This document shows positions 59,044-64,000 of a stretch of DNA of 64,000 nucleotides, piece by piece (the stretch's first letter is position 1; every line of letters starts with the position of its first letter). The translations under genes were made by a program, and so were the position numbers. The stretch is from contig CM061142.1 of assembly GCA_030789695.1 (NCBI GenBank), forward strand, positions 155,096,714-155,160,713, written 5' to 3'. The stretch is from Scilla litardierei (lineage: Eukaryota; Streptophyta; Magnoliopsida; Asparagales; Asparagaceae). The notes below the pieces were generated by a model that saw only the letters and a program-made list of their open reading frames with translations, made no database searches and was not told the origin of the DNA.

Positions 59044-59365
59044 CCAATCGATCGGTTGAAACATCAACCGATCGGTTGGGACGACCATTTGACCGGGCTT
59101 CAGCTTCTGAGATACTTCACCCTATCACTAAACCGATCGTGTGAAGTCGTTTGGCTCTTGAGCTTGGGAAAATCGGCTACAGGTGAACCGATCGGTTGAC
59201 AAGTCAACCGATCGGTTGGAATTCGGCTCAAAAAACAAAGAGGACTGTGGCATCCAACAGATCGTATAACCGATCGATTGGGCTCTTCTTCATAGGTTGC
59301 TCCTCCTCGGGTCAGATACATATGCAGGAACCGATCAGGTGGGTCTGTTCACCTGATCAGTTGAG
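59044..59365. repeat. palindrome array, C2 LTR
   Basis: About eight copies of AACCGATCGGTTG or variants. Doublets at 59045-59080 and 59184-59219 have facing TTGA/TCAA spacers. Confidence 0.88.
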
Positions 59366-59610
59366 GGCTGATACATGGTATACTTTAACGTTTGGCCCTT
59401 AGGATCTCGTGTGGCACCTCCCGTTGCTCCGGGAACTCATGATATTTGCTTTATATATCCCCTGCGCTGGCAATCTCCTACAATAGCACACAAACACAAA
59501 GAAAGTGAAAAGAAACTAAAAATCACAAAAGAATAGATACGAAACAACGAAAAACAACGGAAAATCATAGAGAAGACGTGCGTGAATATATAAAATATAA
59601 ACACACGTCA

Positions 59611-59625
59611 AAATACCCCGAGCTG
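59611..59625 (-). other. C2 polypurine tract
   Basis: CAGCTCGGGGTATTT on the minus strand, adjoining the LTR start TGACG. Confidence 0.7.
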
Positions 59626-60489
59626 AACCATTCCTCATCCTCGAGGAAGACGAGTGAGAGAAGGAGCTCGGAGGGAAAAATTGAAAGGAAGAAATAGAGA
59701 AAGAAAGAAAAATCCTAGACCACCCATCAGAGCCCACGAAAACTAACTCACCACACTAAGTAAGCATGCGATAAACACATCACTAAACCCAGGAATATGA
59801 GTCCATACAAGTGTCATGGGTTCACACGGTGAAGCATGAGTGAGTGAGGTCGTGAGCTAGCAGACGATGTAACTATCTAAATTGTGCAATAAAGCTCCAT
59901 ATACACATACCCAAGGAATGACCCAAATATCGATTCAATTCGAATTAGCATTGAATAATAGATCAAGCATGCATGAGAGTAGAGTAGGAATAGAAAACAT
60001 ATCATATGTCGGAGACTCTACCGCTAGGAACTAGGGATTCACCACACGATAGCCTAGATGATTGCTAGAAAATTCATATTCCAAGCATGTTCGAAATCGA
60101 AGGGGGTTGAGTAGATGTGGAGTAGAGCACTTAGTGCAAATTCTCGCCTTCCCTTTATTCATGGCGGTAGGAGTGATATTCACATCATGAATTTTTTTTG
60201 GGTTTTGGGTATTTGTATTTTTTTTTGGATTTTTGATATACATATTTTTTCTTTCTTTTCTCTCTTTTTTGAATTTTTCTTCTCTTTTTCCTCTTTTTTG
60301 AAAGTGGGATAATGAAAAGTGTGCACTCCCCCAAATGGAAGAACGATGCACGACGAGTGGATCTGCACCAAGTAAAACAAAAAAGAATACGAATTCTAAA
60401 CACTTGGCAAAAGAAAAAATTTCGCATATCAGAACATAAGCAAATGGGTTATCCTAGTCCTATTGGTAGAGTCCCGACACATGCGATAT

Positions 60490-60720
60490 GAAGCGTAATA
60501 TATATATCTATATTATAAAATAGGGATGTTATCATGAGTTATTGGATAAGAGATGGATAAGAGATATTGGATAAGAGTTGAGAAATTGGGTATAAATGAA
60601 GGATGTTATTAAGAGAAATTGGATAAGATAAGAGAAATTGGATAAGGGAAGAGAAATTGAGTTTGAAATTTTAAGTTTGAAACACAATTTTAGGGGGAAT
60701 TAAATTTTAGGGGGAAAGAA
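60490..60720. repeat. short tandem repeats of GGATAAGAGA type
   Basis: GGGATGTTAT..., TTGGATAAGAGAT and AAATTGGATAAG units recur several times in 230 bp. No gene. It may be a MITE-like remnant. Confidence 0.5.
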
Positions 60721-61020
60721 AACAAACCAGCTCTCAAAAAACCCCCCCACTGCCTCTCAAAAAACCCCCGCTACCTCTCCTCCTTTCTCCTCCCTCCTCT
60801 CCTCCCCCATTCCGCTCATATCGGACACCGCCCCCTGCTTCCTCTCCTCCCTTCTCCTCCCTCCTCCCAAAAAACCCCCGATGCCACTCTTCCCTTCTCC
60901 TCCCTCCTCTCATCCCCCATTCCACTCATATCGGTCACCGCCCCCAAATCGAGTTAGGTTCGGGTCCGGACCCGCCGACGCCTGACCGAAGGGCCCGATT
61001 AGTGCCTCCCGCCACCCACG
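60721..61020. repeat. CT-rich segment with ~112-bp tandem duplication
   Basis: CTCCTCCCTCCTCT...CCCCCATTCC.CTCATATCGG.CACCGCCCCC occurs twice (about 60785-60832 and 60897-60944). It resembles a 5' untranslated leader in composition and lies directly before the exon-like fragment at 61021. Confidence 0.6.
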
Positions 61021-61128
61021 ATGGCTGATCCGCTCGAGTCAGGTTGCCAATGCCGCCGCCGGTGAAGTCATCCGCAAGTACTTCCGCCATTCCTTCGATG
61101 TCCTCGACAAGGACGATCTCAGTCAGTA
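61021..61128 (+). pseudogene. HISN7: histidinol-phosphatase-like exon fragment (inositol monophosphatase family)
   Basis: One frame at about 61035-61128 reads VANAAAGEVIRKYFRHSFDVLDKDDLS. Plant HISN7/IMPL2 proteins, which remove phosphate from histidinol phosphate in plastid histidine synthesis, have a nearly matching segment just after the transit peptide, before the metal-binding domain. Homology stops at a possible donor site (CA/GTAACC) at about 61128. The ATG at 61021 is in a different frame that ends at a TGA within the segment, so this piece cannot be expressed as such. No transit peptide or phosphatase core (DPIDGT) is found downstream. I read it as a captured or decayed first exon. 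Confidence 0.6.
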
Positions 61129-63542
61129 ACCCCTCTTCTTTTTAACTCTGCAAAAATTGCTTATTTTTAGTGATTGCTGGTTAAAGATGCCAGCTTTAAA
61201 TACAGATGTTTTTAAGTCTCTTTTCTAAATTTGCTTTACTTGAACAATCGTCGGTAATCAGTTCCTTGAATTTGCTTTACTTTCTGAAAGGTGTTAGCTT
61301 CTGGCTTCTTATTACTTATTCTTCTCCTAATTCCAGAAAAAGCACGTGGAGCTTCAAGATTCACGGGCTAAGATCAAGGTATCATGAAGGTTTTAGGGTT
61401 TATCAGAAAAATTCATTTGTCTATAAGGCACCTCAAATTTGATTTTTTGTTTATTATTAGGAACTGATGAATCACAAGAGTCGTCTCCTCTTACCAATAC
61501 ACCAATATAATCAAAGAATTTCAATTTTTAATACAAATTTATTAAGATATTAAGGTCCAATTTGATTTGGTCATCTACTTGATTATCTGAGAGTTTTCTT
61601 GCATTTATTTCAGAGAAAGGGGAGTATTCAGCCTATATGAGAAAGGATCCAGGTGACAGACAGTCAAGCAAAACTGACCATTATCCCCATTTATCAACAT
61701 TGCAATATCACACAGGTCACTAAAATCCATATTTCTATTTAGCATCAATAGAAATCTTTTATGCTTTAATAAAATCCTTGCACTCCAGTTGTTTGATTGA
61801 ATGCTTCATGTGGTCCCTTTTTTTCTACTTCATGTACTTGACCATTTGGAGAAATGCTTGAATGAAGCAAACTTTTTTTCAATTCAAAGTAGGTTTTTCC
61901 AAATGGCCAACTTTCAGAAAGCTTAGAAGTTCATGAGGCAAGTTTACACTTTGCACCCTGATTCTAAATTTACTCCCACAGTGATTATTGATGGCATATT
62001 GTTATCAGTTTGGGGGGAAATAATTAACGTTGAAGTCCCATTACATGCAAAACTTACCCTTGCCCCCCATAACTGTATTGCAATCTCACACAGGCTTGGT
62101 CTAATTTTTTCGATAAATCGTTGTTTTCTTAGTGTAGTTTGTCTTACATATTACTTGCGGTCTTACATATTACTTGCGTCTCCAAGCAATAATTAAAATA
62201 ACATGGATGTTTGTTGATTTCCTGAGTTGATATTCCATTTGGACATTGGTTTGTTTCTAATGTATTTTGGCCGGTAACTATAGCTGAGACCATCAAATGC
62301 TGGATATGGATACCTTTTTATAAATAGATATATATGCCCAGATCTAAAGGAAATATTTGTGTATCTACTAAAGGGGTATTATATGTTTTGTGTCAATTCA
62401 GGAAAATTGGGCTTGGAAAGGAGGATCATCTAAAAAGGGATGCATTTTTCAAATCCGAAGTAATGCAGTTCAATTCTCACAAAATTGGGTTTGGGTTTTA
62501 TTACTGAAAACTTATTGTTGCAGTTGGAATAATGTAAGCTTTCCTTAAACCTAATCCTCAATGCATTTGCTAAATTCATCTTAGCTGGGAATGAGCTGGA
62601 AGTTAATAATGTTTTGCGGTTTTCTTCCAACTTTATAAATTTTGTGGTGAAATGATTCGATTAGTGCTGCTGGAGTATGAGCATCAGTTGAGCTTTTAAC
62701 ACATGGTTTACTATGGGTGATTTGAAAATTTCCATCTTTATGTTTTTTGTTTGAAAGTATGCTATCAAATTAAATTTTCTTTTTGTAATACCGGAATCAA
62801 TCTTATTAAATATCAATAACACTTCTTGGCGAGTAAAGCAGATTAAATTCGTTGCAGTATTTTTAGTTTTTAAATAAGTATAGTTTGTTTCTTCCTTTCA
62901 AATTTTCAGATTCTCGCATTAATAATGTCAAGTGCCCTCCCAACGAGTCAAACCTTAGGATTAATTTGAATGTGGTACTCTATTGTATTCTCTTTTATTA
63001 ACGTACAATGTGCATATGAAACTAGATGCTTATGTCATTTTGGAACCTGCACTTTTATTTTATTGAACCTGAACCAGTAACTGAACGTATTACATTTCTC
63101 CATGGATTCAATGGCATGCATTTTTTCATGCTATGCATTTTTTTCAAGGTCCACTTTTGAAGCAGTTTGAGCTACCATTTCTCTTTGTCGTATTTTCGTT
63201 TGTCTTTCTGCCGAAAAATTATTTATCGACTCGAAGATATGATTGAGAAGTTGATTTAAAAAAGGATTTTTTTGGTGAATCTTGGTATTTTGGTTAGTGA
63301 AGTAAAAAAAATTTCTTTGATTTATGGATGTGCTTGAGAATTCTAATATGCACTTTATAACCAAGAAAGACGAGCACTTTGAACCAATGTTAATTTAGAA
63401 AAGAGATTAAAGATTATAAATGCAAAAATGCTCAATATTATTCTCTAGGAATTTATCTGTAGTGTTTGAGGGTTGAAGTTAATTTGCTCTCTTAAAATTT
63501 TCGTTATCTCGCTGACTTAGCTTAGAAATCGGAGGGGATATG
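61129..63542. other. no gene identified; intron-like sequence
   Basis: AT-rich, with small AG/GT-bounded stretches (61345-61380, 61613-61651) that could be exons but match nothing I recognise. TGCAATNTCACACAGG occurs near 61702 and 62081. Confidence 0.4.
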
Positions 63543-63674
63543 ATGGATCCAAATATGGAGCTCTTCGATTAGTTCTTCAAACGAGTGGAATTGGATCCAG
63601 ATGGGAGGATCAATGGGGTTGATGCCTTGCCTTCTTCCCATGATCAAATTTTGCCCAAACAAATCCTCACTCAG
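63543..63674 (+). pseudogene. EH-domain protein, first exon fragment with a stop
   Basis: Starting at the ATG, the frame has NMELFD, a TAG at 63570-63572, then FFKRVELDPDGRING and ILPKQILTQ, ending at a CAG/GT donor at 63674. Plant EH-domain endocytosis proteins (AtEH1/Pan1-like) begin with the same arrangement: an aromatic F.FKR helix, an EF-hand-like loop D.DGRI.G, then LPKQ.LAQ before an exon boundary. The stop replaces the residue just before FF. The rest of the EH domain is not seen before the window ends, so it is either beyond an intron or absent. Confidence 0.62.
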
Positions 63675-63834
63675 GTTCATCATTTTTACTTTCTTTCTTG
63701 AATTTTTTCGTTGCTAATGGGGTTTCTAAAAGACATCGGCCTTTGCAATTGTGGGGTTGTCCCCTGTAATCTTTGCAATCTTGAATTTTTTCATCATTTT
63801 CACCATTCACTTCATTTTTGGCTCGATCATTTTG

Positions 63835-63995
63835 GCTCACATTGTTATGCAGGTTTGATCATTGTTTTACTGGTTTGATGTATTACCCACATTGTTATAC
63901 ATGTTTGATGTATGGGAGAGTGATCCAAAAATCACATTGTTATACAGGTTTGATGTATTGCTCACATTGTTATACAGGTTTCATCTTACTTTCTA
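63835..63995 (+). repeat. short tandem repeats of CACATTGTTATACAGGTTTGATG
   Basis: Four copies of about 25-30 bp (near 63838, 63888, 63932 and 63962) in intron-like sequence. Confidence 0.8.
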
Positions 63996-64000
63996 ACATT

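Larger units (their letters stand above)
58096..60490 (-). mobile_element. Athila-type element 'C2', 3' end
   Basis: The 3' LTR (58096-59610, missing its last ~60 bp) aligns with the Athila C LTR and is preceded on the minus strand by a polypurine tract and ~870 bp of 3' non-coding interior. That interior includes ATTTGGGGGAGTGCAC at 60325-60340, like AGCTTGGGGGAGTGA in element A. It is not part of element C because its order relative to the LTR is the reverse of what that would need. Confidence 0.78.

Overview
This is a 64 kb stretch of plant nuclear DNA made almost wholly of nested LTR retrotransposons with a few DNA transposons. Several signs point to a flowering plant: Athila-type elements with a tRNA-Asp-like primer site, SIRE-type and other Ty1/copia elements with initiator-Met primer sites, a Tekay-like gypsy element, a CACTA and a hAT element, and fragments of two plant genes (a histidinol-phosphatase-like exon and an EH-domain exon). 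The species cannot be named. No intact host gene and no tRNA, rRNA or CRISPR array was seen. Almost every coding region is broken by frameshifts or stops.

Layout. 1-2081 is the end of a CACTA transposon, with a transposase fragment on the minus strand. It sits in the 5' LTR of a degenerate Ty1/copia element (2082-36465, plus strand) whose two ends are 30 kb apart. That copia is split by (i) a minus-strand Athila-like LTR, 'B' (7048-8235 and 23054-23740), bracketed by a 69-bp direct repeat; (ii) a complete Athila-type element, 'A' (8236-23048, TSD AGAAG), inserted inside LTR B; (iii) a minus-strand solo LTR (16112-19378, TSD CACAC) inside A; (iv) a Tekay-like gypsy element (23758-33560, TSD CAAGC); and (v) a hAT element (26230-27474, TSD TGACATAC) inside the gypsy 5' LTR. 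The copia 3' LTR abuts a gypsy gag fragment (36466-37215).

From about 37391 to 52142 lies a second Athila-type element, 'C', on the minus strand and truncated at its 3' end. A full-length SIRE-type copia (39221-48530, TSD CAAGT) interrupts its protease region. 52143-54870 is a minus-strand Tat-like element with a PF04195-type gag. 54871-57670 is a second copy of the degenerate copia interior. 58096-60490 is the 3' end of another C-family element ('C2'). 60490-64000 is the only part not clearly retrotransposon: it has CT-rich repeats and two exon-like gene fragments.

How the parts fit. Elements A and C share an unusual plan: gag-protease, loss of reverse transcriptase and integrase at the same point, then an array of family-specific palindromes, a TATA box and, in A, an ATHILA ORF-1-like gene. 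The LTRs carry an array of the same palindrome, also just upstream of a TATA box. Palindromes occur in close doublets and differ by family (A CTCGGCCGAG, B CTCGGTCGAG, C ACCGATCGGT). This repeated array-plus-TATA arrangement, present at seven places, is the most interesting signal in the window. A hairpin motif repeated in the leader of the degenerate copia family is second.
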